From positions 158,298,289-158,362,288 of the forward strand of contig CM068824.1 of NCBI GenBank assembly GCA_028554795.2: DNA of 64,000 bases, in the 5' to 3' direction. The stretch comes from Sinohyriopsis cumingii (lineage: Eukaryota; Mollusca; Bivalvia; Unionida; Unionidae). A model generated the notes under the pieces. It searched no databases. It worked only from the letters and a program-made list of their open reading frames with translations, and was not told the DNA's origin. Made by a program: the position numbers and the translations under genes. Position 1 is the first letter of the stretch, and each line of letters opens with the position of its first letter. This document shows, in pieces, positions 30,101 to 40,680 of this stretch.

Positions 30101-30845
30101 GGCAAGTGCTGCCATTACGAGTGCAGTGATATGCTAATGTGAAATCTTCTGGTGGAATAACGTTCGATGAATGAATGAACCACTCTGATTGGTAAGGCAG
30201 GAGTTTTCATTCGTAATAGCATAGGTATGTTATTTCAACTGGGGTGGATCGGGGTGTTTAGCAAAGTTAAAATTAGGCAGGTTTGACAGAACACATTTCT
30301 GGTTGTTATTAAGTTTGCGGTAGTTGTGGATATAATACTACTTTTGTGATATTTGATGTGTATAGCCTGCGTGTAACGAATATTTTTCAATTAGTTTCTG
30401 AAACATATTTTCTCATGCTTTACTTTCAGAAGCCAACTTGTGCAAGTTTACAGCCATTTTGTTTTCATTTAGGTTCTAAACTTTCCTGCCCAAACTGGTG
30501 CCCATAGAAAATATAATTGCTTATTTGGCCTAAGTGCATCTACATGAATTTCATGGCAAGGTAGAATAGATTGTAAGGGCACAAACATCATATACCATTC
30601 TTAAATACATGACACCTATATCGAAATACGGGTTAGCGTATATTCTTGGTTTTTCTTTTTTTGTGTTTCTTACGTCCTTCTCTGTCCTTATCTTCGTCAG
30701 TCGTTCGTTAAACTCTAAATATTCTAAATTAATTTTATAATCTTGCTCTAATGAGACATCACCCCACTTTATTCGCCTCTTTACTTCGAAGTGCAACACG
30801 TTCATGTCTGATCAGCTACCAAATAGCTAGACTCTATGTGTGTGT

Positions 30846-30848
<3 letters not shown>

Positions 30849-30899
<51 letters not shown>
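30849..30899. repeat. (TG)n microsatellite
   Basis: About 25 TG units in an uninterrupted run. Confidence 0.9.
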
Positions 30900-30900
<1 letters not shown>

Positions 30901-31865
30901 AAAATGTTTTGTAACATGTTTTATCCAAGTTGTAGAGACCTTAAGTTGCTTTATAAGTGAAGTTCTTTTTCTTATATCTCTAAAGACAACGAGGGTTTCT
31001 TCCATTGAAAAAGTTGTTCTTAATGCAAGGATTCCGTGACTGAGACAGCCGGCTGAGACAACTAGACTGAAATGTAAGGTTTGCAAATCAGTTACATTTC
31101 TATGTTGTGATAATAAGATGAACCATCAAACTTGTTTTGACTTAAGAACAACAAAAAAATATGAAACTACTATTAACCGAGGAGTTTTAGATAATGCCAA
31201 ATAATTTTGACGTCATAGTTTAGTTCGGTTTGTAATATACCATTTTTACAATAATTTATTTCTTTCTTTATGTTTTCTTCAAGCCTTTTTATTTGTCATA
31301 ACGTAAGAGTACTTTTTAAAGCTTTTATTTTTCAGGGTCCTATTGCAAAAGCTTTCTACAGGCGCCCATCTACAAGTCTTCGTTGGCATAAATAAATTAG
31401 ATGGAGGCACGGAAGAAAACAGTTTCAGCTGGTAAAATATTTCTGCAGGTGGATTGTGTTTCCTGAGGATAGTTACTGGTGGAGTCGTTCGTTTAGCTTT
31501 TACTGGTTTTAGCATTGTTTAGTACTACTGCTAAAGTTATTACGGAAAAATTTATTTACAATAAGTTTTAAAATATTATCAAAGAGTAACATCTGCCCTC
31601 ACTAAGTTGAAAGTATCAAAGACTTGATATCAACATAATTCGTGACACTGAAATCAACCATGAAAAGTTCATTGTGATCATCGCCAAATACAACAGATAC
31701 AAAACAAAGATAGCGCAGTCAAGATAACACGTAATACATAAACAGCGGCATTGACGAAAAGAAGAACTCAGAAGCGAACGAGTGCACAAATTTACAGCAA
31801 GGAACAGAAGTTTTAAAGCAAAAATAATAAAGGTTTGGGTTGAATTGATTTTTCCTCAAAACAAA

Positions 31866-32275
31866 TGGAAATCTATATTTCAATAGACTTACTCCACTAG
31901 AAGGAAATTTATATTTCAATAGACTTAATCCACTAGATGGAAATCTACATTTCAATAGACTTACTCCACTAGAAGGAAATCTACATTTCAATAGACTTAC
32001 TCCACTCGAAGGAAATCTATATTTCAATAGACGTACTCAACTAGAAGGAAATCTATATTTCAACAGACTTACTCCACTCGAAGGAAATCTATATTTCAAT
32101 AGACGTACTCAGCTAGAAGGAAATCTATATTTCAACAGACTTACTCCACTCGAAGGAAATCTATATTTCAATAGACGTACTCCACTCGAAGGAAATCTAT
32201 ATTTCAATAGACGTACTCCACTCGAAGGAAATCTATATTTCAATAGACGTACTCAGCTAGAAGGAAATCTATTTT
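31866..32275. repeat. Minisatellite of about eleven 36-bp units
   Basis: Units of the form GGAAATCTATATTTCAATAG plus ACTTACTCCACTAGAA recur every 36 bp with small changes (ACGTACTC, CTCGAAGG, CAGCTAGA). Variants alternate in a higher-order pattern toward the 3' end. Confidence 0.9.
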
Positions 32276-33117
32276 GCTAATACAACTGATAACATATATG
32301 ATAAACAATCCATTTCACTTCAGATTTTGCTGCTATGTCTTACAATATTTCAAAAGAACTCAGACAAAAATATAATTTACTGCATCAATGACAAGAACGA
32401 AACAAAGATGTTTAATTCTTGACTTAATTAAACTTAACACATTTGAGTATCATATGGATAAATTCATTGAGGGGAATGACTGAAAATGACCATAATAGAA
32501 ACGTATTCACGTTAAAAGTTTGAAACACAGCTCAAAAGTTCTTGGCATCAGAGCTGAAGCTGGGAAAGTTCGAAATTTCCACGATATGCCAGTAACGTAT
32601 ATTTTCCCTGTAGAGATGATAATAGCTGTAATCACGTATACCAGAGTTGTTCTTCCTCCGGCAGACCACACTTTCCGCATAGTCTTTATCTCTATTCAGA
32701 TGGGAGCTAATAAATAGAGGATCTAATAATTTTTCTTTGATCGTTGAGACAAAAACAGATCTAAACGATGATGCACTTGGTTAAACAATCGAGTGACTTA
32801 AACCACAACAATAACAGTATTACCAATCCAGTAGATCCGGTAGAAACAAAAATTGATGCAGCTCAAAGAACGTTTGTACAAAAACGGGTTGATATTCAAT
32901 AACGTAACACTCGTAAGGATAACAAGTTCAAGGATATTAGACCAATGAGACAGCATATTAATTAGAATAAATGACTGTTATTGAACCGAGTGGCTATTAA
33001 GGAGTTGAAAAACTATCAGCGATACAAAAACAGATTCAAGATAATAGCACTAAAACGATGTTAGATGCATATGAATTTATGAAGGAGAGATGGTGATAGA
33101 GAGGGAAATTAGCTACC

Positions 33118-33123
33118 ATCCCT
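33118..33123. repeat. Target site duplication ATCCCT (left) of element 2
   Basis: ATCCCT abuts the left TIR and recurs at 57709-57714. Six bases is the canonical Polinton/Maverick duplication length. Confidence 0.88.
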
Positions 33124-33490
33124 AGTAGTATATGGGGACACCCTAGGGACAATGGGACTTACCATTAAAAAGACACCTTGGGACACTCTGGGGACAATGG
33201 AAATTTAACATGGGAGAAATTGCTGGGACACTCTACGGACAAGGGGAATTAACCTGGGAATCTATTTTGGGTCAGTCTAGGGACAAGGGAAAATTAACAT
33301 CGGAGAAAAAAGCAATTCTAGGGACAAGAGGAATTGAACATGGGATTTTTTTTAAAAAAATCAAAAAAAAAAATAAATAAAATAAAATAAAATAAAAATA
33401 AAAAAAAATATAAAAAGGGGTAGGCAATTGAAAGTCTATCTCTTTTCGAGAAATGTGAGTGGCCCTGAAAAGGGCCTTTGGGTTTATATA
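33124..33490 (+). repeat. Left terminal inverted repeat of element 2
   Basis: It matches the reverse complement of 57343-57708. The outer 200 bp is built of diverged units with GGGACA(A/C)-GGGAATTAACATGGGA character; then comes an A-rich segment and a shared inner part (GGGGTAGGCAATTGAAAGTC) ending in a histone-like hairpin. Confidence 0.9.
33461..33476 (-). terminator. Histone-like 3' stem-loop (minus strand, left TIR)
   Basis: On the minus strand the sequence reads AAAGGCCCTTTTCAGGGCCA. It has a six-base-pair stem, a four-base UUUC-type loop, AAA before it, and a purine-rich GAAAAGAGATAG about 15 bases after it. That matches the consensus of replication-dependent histone pre-mRNA 3' ends (stem-loop plus U7-binding downstream element). 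It would end the small minus-strand gene at 33543. Confidence 0.7.
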
Positions 33491-33542
33491 TGCCCTTAAC
33501 ATAAAGGGCATCTGTGACTTCTTCTTGTCCTTAGGCTTCGTC

Positions 33543-33689
33543 TCACTGTAGGACCGTAAAAATCAGGACTCTTTTGAGGCATCCTTGCCTCTCCACGTAA
33601 ATCCTACGTATCCATAGGTTGCTGGCGGTCCTATGGACAACTGTCCATTCGGATCGGACATACATCGGTATGTCCGTCCTGAACATCAT
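33543..33689 (-). CDS. Possible small basic protein at the left end of element 2
   Basis: The product has 48 residues from the ATG at 33689. It is basic and aromatic (SEWTVVHRTASNLWIRRIY). A TATA-like CTATAAATAAG lies about 90 bp upstream on the minus strand (near 33772-33782), and a histone-like hairpin lies 67 bp downstream. That promoter/terminator framing is the only reason to list it; the protein matches nothing I know. Confidence 0.3.
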   Translation of the reverse strand: MMFRTDIPMYVRSEWTVVHRTASNLWIRRIYVERQGCLKRVLIFTVLQ

Positions 33690-33855
33690 CGAAGACACAA
33701 GGGTTGATGATTCGACTGTGGTCCACACCTTGAGTCGTCGAGAACAGGTAAATCAATGCAGTGAACTGCGCTTATTTATAGGTAGAGGAAGGATTGAAAC
33801 GGATTGAGTTCATTGACCAATCCAAACACGCGTTACAAAAGTCAGTCAGCTCGCA

Positions 33856-33900
33856 TCCAATCAGAAGTGAACAGTCTGTGACGTCACGTGGTCTATATAG
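33856..33900 (+). promoter_or_regulatory. CCAAT / CRE / E-box / TATA promoter of the 33950 gene
   Basis: CCAAT at about 33857, a perfect CRE/ATF palindrome TGACGTCA at 33879-33886 overlapping an E-box CACGTG (33885-33890), and a TATA box (CTATATAG, 33893-33900) line up 50-95 bp before the ATG. This is the spacing of a conventional RNA polymerase II promoter. Confidence 0.65.
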
Positions 33901-33949
33901 ATTCGCTACCTCCTGTGTGCAGTCAATCGATGCGAGACAGTGATTCAAC

Positions 33950-34501
33950 ATGACGGAAACTCAGAAAACGATCCATTGGGGTGCACCAGCAGTGGAGACT
34001 ACACAAGGGAACCCGGACTTACTTTCAGAAGAGGTAAATTGGGATTTTGTGGATTTTCTCTCCTCGCAAGAATTTGTTCCGGAACCTTCGTCACCTTCAT
34101 TACCACACGTGGAGAATTTTAGACAGAGACAGAAAGAAGAATTGGAGAAATTTATAAAACGACAAAAGGAAGCGGAACAAGCTTTTCTTTTACAGCAACA
34201 ACAGCAAGAAGAGTTAAGAAAAAAACAACAACAACAAGAAGAAGCAGCAGCAAAGAAACAAGAGGGTGAAAATCAAACGGTCACGGTACTGTTAGACATT
34301 TTAGCGGAGTTAAGAAGTCTGAAACAAATGTATCAGACTTCCTTATCACGACCGAAGAGAATACGACCTTCCCGAGCTAAACACGCCAACCCTGTGACTA
34401 AGCCTACCCTACCACCCTTAGTGATTTCAGCCAAATCATCATCATCAGAAGTAGGCCTCGGCCGTGGCAAAGGCGTAAGGCAGTTAAAGTTGATTGCTTA
34501 A
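33950..34501 (+). CDS. Glutamine-rich coiled-coil accessory protein
   Basis: The product has 183 residues. An acidic N-terminus (SEEVNWDFVDFLSSQEF) is followed by a Gln/Lys/Glu coiled coil at about residues 60-115, a leucine-rich helix (VTVLLDILAELRSLKQMYQ) and a basic Ser/Gly tail. The reading frame is intact although the core genes of the element are broken. A full CCAAT/CRE/TATA promoter precedes it and a histone-like hairpin follows 25 bp after the stop. No family recognised; a regulatory DNA-binding or scaffold role is possible. Confidence 0.7.
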   Translation: MTETQKTIHWGAPAVETTQGNPDLLSEEVNWDFVDFLSSQEFVPEPSSPSLPHVENFRQRQKEELEKFIKRQKEAEQAFLLQQQQQEELRKKQQQQEEAAAKKQEGENQTVTVLLDILAELRSLKQMYQTSLSRPKRIRPSRAKHANPVTKPTLPPLVISAKSSSSEVGLGRGKGVRQLKLIA

Positions 34502-34526
34502 ACTCACCCCTACACCAAAAACCAAA

Positions 34527-34542
34527 GGCCCTTTATAGGGCC
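34527..34542 (+). terminator. Histone-like 3' stem-loop after the 33950 gene
   Basis: AAAGGCCCTTTATAGGGCCA with a six-pair stem, TTAT loop, ACCCA directly after, and a purine tract CGAAAAAAGATAGAC about 12 bases on. The flanks match the inner TIR sequence, so the unit was copied from or to the TIR. Confidence 0.65.
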
Positions 34543-34790
34543 ACCCACTTCTCTCGAAAAAAGATAGACTTTCAATTGCCAATAACTCAAAAACAAAAAA
34601 ACAAAAAAAAACATCTTACCCATATAGGACGTGTATATGAGTGCGTGAGTGTAGCTTCTTATTTAAAATCAAAACTCAAAGACACTTACCTTTTTATGCC
34701 TAATTTATTCTTTTATCAATAGTTACAATCCAATTCACAATTCACAACAGAGCACTTTAAAAAGTACATTCACTTCTTCTGTCTCACTGT
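34543..34790. other. AT-rich spacer
   Basis: A-rich tract followed by unremarkable sequence between two genes that converge on it; a downstream poly-A signal for the minus-strand CCHC gene may lie near 34700-34760. No gene. Confidence 0.5.
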
Positions 34791-35252
34791 TTAGTCTCTC
34801 TGTTTTTTAAATTTCTTCACCGTCACAGTCTTTTCCTCCTCTTCCTCCTCACTTTCTTCTCTTCTTCTTTTCTTCTGCTGTTTCTTTTTTTTCACCTGTC
34901 TGCTATCTTCCTCCTCTTCTTCTTCCTCTGAAGAATCCCTCTCTTCTTCTGAAGAATCCTTCTTTTCTTCTGACTCCTCTTGTTTCTTTTTTGGGCAATC
35001 TGGAGACCAATGTCCTTTTTCTTGACAATAATAACAGGTATCTTGACTTTTGTCTCTTTTAACCCCTGTTTTTCTTTTTTGACGGTTTGGACACTCTGAA
35101 GCCCAATGCCCTTTCTTCTGACAGATATAGCAAGTATCTTCACTTTTATCTCAAAAAGAAGGAGAGTAGTCCGAAGGCTGATCTGAAGAAAATTTTCTAA
35201 TGATCCCTCACAAAGCTCTGATGAAACGTTCGATTTGGCGAGTCTCTTCCAT
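34791..35252 (-). pseudogene. Two-knuckle CCHC zinc protein, broken by two TGA codons
   Basis: A single frame of 154 codons runs from the ATG at 35252 to TAA 34791-34793. It contains two CCHC knuckles (CYICQKKGHWASEC and CYYCQEKGHWSPDC), a Glu/Ser acidic block and a Lys-rich C-terminus. In-frame TGA codons at 35208-35210 and 35151-35153 interrupt it before the knuckles. The shadow frame starting at 35302 is not the gene. A TATA box (GTATATAAAAG, 35306-35316) stands upstream. CCHC proteins bind single-stranded nucleic acid; a role as nucleocapsid-like or replication protein is inference. Confidence 0.7.
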
Positions 35253-35305
35253 CGTTGTGCTCGGTTAGAGAGTGAAATGAATAGTGAAAGGACAAGACAC
35301 ACACC

Positions 35306-35339
35306 CTTTTATATACGCTGGTCTGCCATGACTATAAAT
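35306..35339. promoter_or_regulatory. Back-to-back TATA boxes, CCHC gene and PolB
   Basis: A minus-strand GTATATAAAAG (35306-35316) and a plus-strand TATAAAT (35333-35339) lie in a 134-bp divergent intergenic region, each about 50 bp from its start codon. Confidence 0.6.
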
Positions 35340-35386
35340 TAGTCCATGCTGTTTAAATTTTAGTCATTTGACGTTTTTCACTCAAG

Positions 35387-38300
35387 ATGAAACGATCCAA
35401 TTCATTTGAGAAGAAAGAAGAAGAAAGTAAGAGGCAGAAACGTGATATATCGCCTCGTACCAGAGCTGAAGTCTTGGCACAAATTCATGCCAGTGATTTT
35501 GAAGAGGAGATGAGTGAACCAGAATCCAAACCCTCTAAACAAAGTTCACCACCCTTAGTTAACCCTGAAAAGTACTATGACATTCGAGAGACAGAAAAGC
35601 GCTCCTCTAGAAAATTTAGAACCACGGCTTACAAATACACGGTGAAGTTTAAAGATTTCAAGGCCGAAGTACCCTTAGAGAAAGTAGAAGGGTTCATCAC
35701 CGGGATGTGGGATTCTTTACTCACCACACTCAAGCGACAATGTCAACCCAAAGAAGACGATCGCTTGAGACTTTCCATACAACACGACGGTTTGAAATCC
35801 CCTGTTTGGATCGAGTTTAGCACCCCTGCAGAATTGACCGCTTCCAAAGTCATGGACAAGATTCAACACGTGCAACAATCCAATGACCAGTTTGACATCA
35901 CCGATGGAAAAGCCACACTGGACATGACCCACGTCTCTCCTCCTCAAGGGACTGGACGCAAAAAGATGTTATTGGTGCACGAGCTTCGCAGCACCAAAAC
36001 AAGTCTCGTCCGAATTCACAACCCTCAAGACTAGATGTGTTTAGCCAGGGCTATCGTGGTGGGACGAACCTATGCCAACAAAAACGACACGGTAGAATGG
36101 AAAAGAGCCTGGGAGAATATTCGAAAATCGGACCGAGCCAAACAACGAAGTGAAGCAGAATTCCGGTTGCAACAAGCCGACTTGCCCAAAGACACACCCT
36201 GCGGCATTCCTGAAATGCAAAAATTGCAAGATGTCCTAGCTCCACGCTACACCTTGAAAGTGCACCCTCAAGAAATGCGTGGGCCTCTGTTGTTTCGAGG
36301 GAAAGACTTTAAGGATGGAAAATACATTCACGTCTATCATCACGATGACCATTTTGATACCATTACCAGTATCACCGGATTCCTGGGATACAGTTATTAT
36401 TGTGAGAAATGTGACTATGGCTATAAAAATCGAGAACAACACAAACATTGCGGATCGAAATGCTCAGGATGTTTGACCTCTCCACCCTGTCTGAGCAAAG
36501 GGCAAAAACAAGTGCATTGTCCAGCTTGTCAGCGCACGTTTGTCAGTCCTACCTGTTACCAACAACATCTGAAGACGCAAGGTTCACAGCAGAAATGTGC
36601 CTGTCAACTGCTGAGATTGTGCCCTACGTGTGGACAAGGTCTACGTACCAATAGTACCAAGGCACACGTATGTTCAGGAAAGAAAAATTGTCACATTTGT
36701 CACCACATCGTGGACTTGGAACAACAATGCTACGTACAAAAATACCAACCCCCACCAGAGAAAGAGGATGGACACAAGAAGAAAGGCAATTTCATCTTTT
36801 TCGATTTCGAATGCATGCAAGAGACCGGTATTCAAATTCCTAATTTCTGCGTGCCTCATCGAGCGTGCGAGAAGTGCATTCAGGAACCTATCTTCAGTCA
36901 TTGCCCTCACTGCAGTAAGATTCCCAGAGGGCGTGAAAAAATCTTTCGAGGACCGGATACGTTAGCCGATTTTGCACAATGGGTCTTAGACCCCATCGAC
37001 AAGACGTGGAGCCAAGAGGACATCGAACGTTACGGAGATTGTCATCGTCATGCCACAGTGATGGCTCACAATTTCTCCGGATACGATGGACAGTTTCTTT
37101 TGAGGTACTATACGGAACATGGTACCGAACGTCCTAAAGTGATTTTGAACGGAGCCAAAATCATTTCCATGCAAGTGGGACAAGTACAGTTTAAAGATTC
37201 GATGAGCTATTTGGCCATGCCTTTGAGTCGAATGTCTAAAACATTTGGAATGACAGAAATGGCAAAAGGGTACTTTCCACACTTTTTCAATACGGAAGCC
37301 AATCCACACACCGTTCTACCCCATTTGCCTGAGGCTCACTATTACGACCCTGACAACATGCATACCGAACAACGAGACGCTTCTACGCTTGGTACCAGGC
37401 TCACGCCTCCGGACCTTTCGACTTTCAGGAAGAAATGCTAAAGTATTGTCGTTCCGACGTGGACATTTTACGACGTTGCTGTGGAAAATTTCGAGAACTG
37501 TTCATGGAACACGGAGGGGTCGATCCTTTGAAAGAAGCTTGCACCATTGCCAAAGCGTGTTCCTTAGTGTATCGACAACGATTCATGCCTGAAAACACCG
37601 TAGCTGTCATCAGTCCTCAAACGACCAACTATGTCAAACGTCAATACTCGGTCAAAGCCCTACGCTGGTTACATTACTTGTGCAACAAGGAAGACAAATG
37701 GATTCAGCATGCCGGCAACGGAGGGGGCGAAAAGACCATTGGAACGCATTCGGTCGATGGCTGGGACTTAGAAAATTCCAAGATCGTGTACGAGTTTAAC
37801 GGTTGCTTATTTCACGGATGTCCTGTCTGTTACCCTGACCGTGACACTAAAAATCAGTTTTTACAACGAACCATGGAAGACTTGTACCAGGACACTTGTC
37901 AGCAACGCCTGAAGTTAGAACAGGAAGGATACCAAGTAGTGGAAATGTGGGAACATGAATACGATCACCGTTTGAAAACCGATCCCGAATTTAAACGCCT
38001 CGTGGAAAGTTACCAGTTCATGGACCCCCTGAACCCAAGGGATAGTTTGTACGGAGGAAGGACCAATGCCACCTGTTTGCTGTACCAAGCCGACGAAGAG
38101 AAAGGAGAAGAAATCAAATACTTGGACGTGTGTTCGCTGTATCCCTACGTGTGCAAATATTGTCGCTTTCCTGCAGGGCACCCACAATTGTTGACGGAAC
38201 ACATCGACCTGAAAAACATTCGACAATACGAAGGCTTGATCAAGTGCAAAGTTTTGCCTCCCGCGGACTTGTACCATCCCGTCTTACCTCACCATTGCCA

Positions 38301-39454
38301 AGGCAAACTGATGTTTCCTTTGTGCCGTACTTGTGCCGAAACGTGCAACCAAGACCAACCTTGTCAGCACACCCAGGAAGAACGGGCTTTGACGGGAACC
38401 TGGGTCAGCGCAGAATTGTTCAAAGCTCTGGACATGGGATACCAACTGTTAGAAGTGTACGAAATTTGTCACTTTTCCAAGACACAACAATATCACAAGG
38501 GTGACCCCACTCAGAAAGGCATTTTCGCAGACTACGTGGATGCCTTTTTGAAACTGAAGCAAGAAGCCAGCGGCTATCCTTCCTGGTGTAACACTCCCGA
38601 AGACCAAATACATTTCAAAGAGAAATACTGGGCACAAGAAGGCATTACTTTAGATCACATCGAGAAAAACGAAGGCAGGCGATCGTTTGCCAAAGTGATG
38701 TTAAATTGCTTGTGGGGTAAAATGGCACAGCGACCGTGTTTACCCAAAGACGGAATATTTGACAGAACCTTCCCGCTACTTTCAGATGATTCACGACAAA
38801 ACCAAATACATGAAACACGTGGACGTCGTTCGAGAGGATTTGATCTTGGTCAATTACGAAGAAGATCTGGACTTTGTACAAGACGACCCTTTTGGAAATG
38901 TCATTATTGCAGCTTACGTGACAGCTCATGCTCGCTTAAAATTGTAGGAAGCTTTAGAACTGTTAGGGGAACGCGTCCTGTACTTTGACACGGACAGTTG
39001 CATTTACATCCATCACCCGAGTCAACATCACCCTGACATCGAAGGAGACCGTTTAGGAGCCTAGACAGACGAGCATCCCGACGACAAGATTCTAAGTTTC
39101 GTCAGTGGCGGTCCAAAAAATTACGGCTACGAATACCGGGACAAACAAGGAGAAGTGCACACGAAGTGTAAAGTGAAAGGATTGACTCTGAATTATCGTA
39201 CCAGTCGAGTGGTGAACTTTGGGGTATTGAAAGAAGCCTTGCAATCTGGAGAGGATGAACACTTTCAAGTGACCACCTATCAACCCAACAAGATTGTACG
39301 TTTACCCACTCACCACAATGTCAGACGACCCTTGGAAAAAGTCTGTCAAATCGTGTACCAGAAGCGAGTGCGACTTCCCAATCATTTCACCTTACCGTAT
39401 GGACACTTCGGTATTGGTCCGTATATAAGAAGGAACCCTAGGCAAGATCGATAG
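35387..39454 (+). pseudogene. Protein-primed family B DNA polymerase (Polinton PolB), broken
   Basis: All palm and exonuclease landmarks are present in order: FFDFEC (Exo I), HNFSGYDG (Exo II), YCRSDVDIL (Exo III), LDVCSLYPYV (motif A), KVMLNCLWGK (motif B) and YFDTDS (motif C). A GGPKNYGY segment follows, as in Polinton PolBs. An N-terminal domain with several zinc-like Cys/His clusters (36400-36920) precedes the exonuclease. Five lesions break it: TAG at 36032-36034, a frame change at about 37370-37430, a frame change at about 38745-38760, TAG at 38945-38947 and TAG at 39062-39064. Replication enzyme of the element, not functional as read. Confidence 0.9.
39421..39430 (+). promoter_or_regulatory. 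TATA box for the gene at 39487
   Basis: GTATATAAGA overlaps the 3' end of the PolB frame and lies about 60 bp before the next ATG. Confidence 0.55.
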
Positions 39455-39486
39455 TTCAGTGTGACTACCAAGACCAAGCGAACAAG

Positions 39487-39832
39487 ATGAATACTTTCAG
39501 AGAAACACAAAACAAGTCTAGAAAGGCACAATTCAAGTGTGGGGCTTCTGAAGTGGAATGCGATTGTGAGCCTTGCGACTTTTCAACCTGTGTTAGTGAC
39601 AGTACCAGAAGAACCCGTCACCCAGGACAGGACTGTCGTGGACATGCCTGAAAGACCCTTTCGGGAGGACACTTGTGTGACCTTACCCCCTATAGAACTG
39701 GTCAGAACATTACCCAAAACATGTTGTACAGACACTTGTTTTTATTCCACGTTGATGGTTATCATGTGCCTTTTATCCTTGTACTTAAGCCTTTGGCTTT
39801 TATGTAGTTTTGTCTTTCGTATTCATGTTTAA
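39487..39832 (+). pseudogene. Small Cys-rich membrane protein, probably frameshifted
   Basis: The ATG at 39487 opens a 54-codon frame with six cysteines (KCGASEVECDCEPCDF) that stops at 39649-39651. An overlapping frame in another register runs to 39832 and ends in a clear membrane segment (STLMVIMCLLSLYLSLWLLC). The combination of a soluble Cys-rich head and a single C-terminal anchor suggests one original gene. The exact break cannot be fixed without a homologue. Confidence 0.45.
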
Positions 39833-39860
39833 AACATTCAATAAACGTGTCCTGAAAAAG

Positions 39861-39870
39861 GTATATAAAC
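39861..39870 (+). promoter_or_regulatory. TATA box of the packaging ATPase gene
   Basis: GTATATAAAC is 46 bp before the ATG at 39916, the same spacing as at other genes of this element. Confidence 0.6.
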
Positions 39871-39915
39871 TCTTGTCTTGTTTGTTTTCGTGTCACAAGT
39901 GACATTCCTCACACT

Positions 39916-40612
39916 ATGGCTACCTCTGCTGTCTCTGCTCCCTCTTCCTCCACTGTCAAAGTCATCGACGAACACTTAGATCGTGCCAGTTGGGAGGCTT
40001 TGTATCTTCGCCATCCCTTTAACATGCTCATTGCTGGACCTAGCGGTTCAGGCAAAACCGAATTCGTCAAACGTTTGATCGAACACAAACATCATTTGAT
40101 CGATCGTCCACCTCAACGCATCGTGTGGTGTTACAAAGAGTGGCAATCGGCGTACAACCTCTTGCGAGAAAGTCAAGGCGATTCCATCGTGTTTGTGGAA
40201 GGCATTCCTAAAGAAGACGACGGCATAGTCTCTGACTCCCGTCAAACCCATTTGGTCATTTTTGACGACATGTTAGGAGAAGACGAATAAGAAATTAAAC
40301 TGTGGTTCACGCGCAAAGGGCATGATTGTAATGCCAGTGTCGTTTACATCACTCAAAATTTGTTTCAACAAAGTAAAGCCCATCGCACCATCAGTCTCAA
40401 TGCGCATTACGTGGTCTTGTTTAAAAGCCAAACAGTTAGGAACGCTTTGGCTGACTCAGGCGTACGACGATGCCACTCAAACTCCACACGCCTATTTACT
40501 CGTCGATTTCAAACCTACGACCCCCGATGATTTGCGATTTCGTACCCACTTGTTTCACCACTGGTGCCAAGACGGAGGGCCTGTCCTGTACACGTCTACG
40601 TCCTCGACTTAA
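39916..40612 (+). pseudogene. Polinton packaging ATPase, broken
   Basis: Walker A is GPSGSGKTEF near residue 36; the Walker B strand is HLVIFDDML near residue 113. TAA (40288-40290) interrupts directly after Walker B; the same frame then continues with WFTRKGHD and SVVYITQNLF, the conserved post-Walker B region. At about 40430-40445 the frame changes, and the C-terminal part (YLLVDFKP, RFRTHLF) runs to 40612 in another register. The C-terminal third also looks shortened relative to typical Polinton ATPases. Confidence 0.85.
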
Positions 40613-40680
40613 CTTCATTCCACAAAAAAAATCTATAAAAACCTCAGACACTTTTCGTCTGTCTCACACACATTTTGAAC

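Larger units (their letters stand above)
27131..33117. other. Intronic host sequence between the two elements
   Basis: AT-rich sequence with no recognised gene. It contains a (TG)n tract (30849-30899) and a 36-bp tandem array (31866-32275). Short open frames, for example 27977-28195 and 31279-31515, show no family signature. Confidence 0.6.

Noticed and set aside
30802..31086. Frames rich in Cys-Val or Thr-His
   Set aside because: They translate the (TG)n microsatellite.
34892..35302. 136-residue minus-strand frame over the CCHC gene
   Set aside because: Its text is a frame-shifted reading of the zinc-knuckle gene; the knuckles exist only in the other register.
35387..39454. Recoded TAG as sense in element 2
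   Set aside because: Frameshifts, TGA and TAA occur in the same gene set, so decay explains the stops better.
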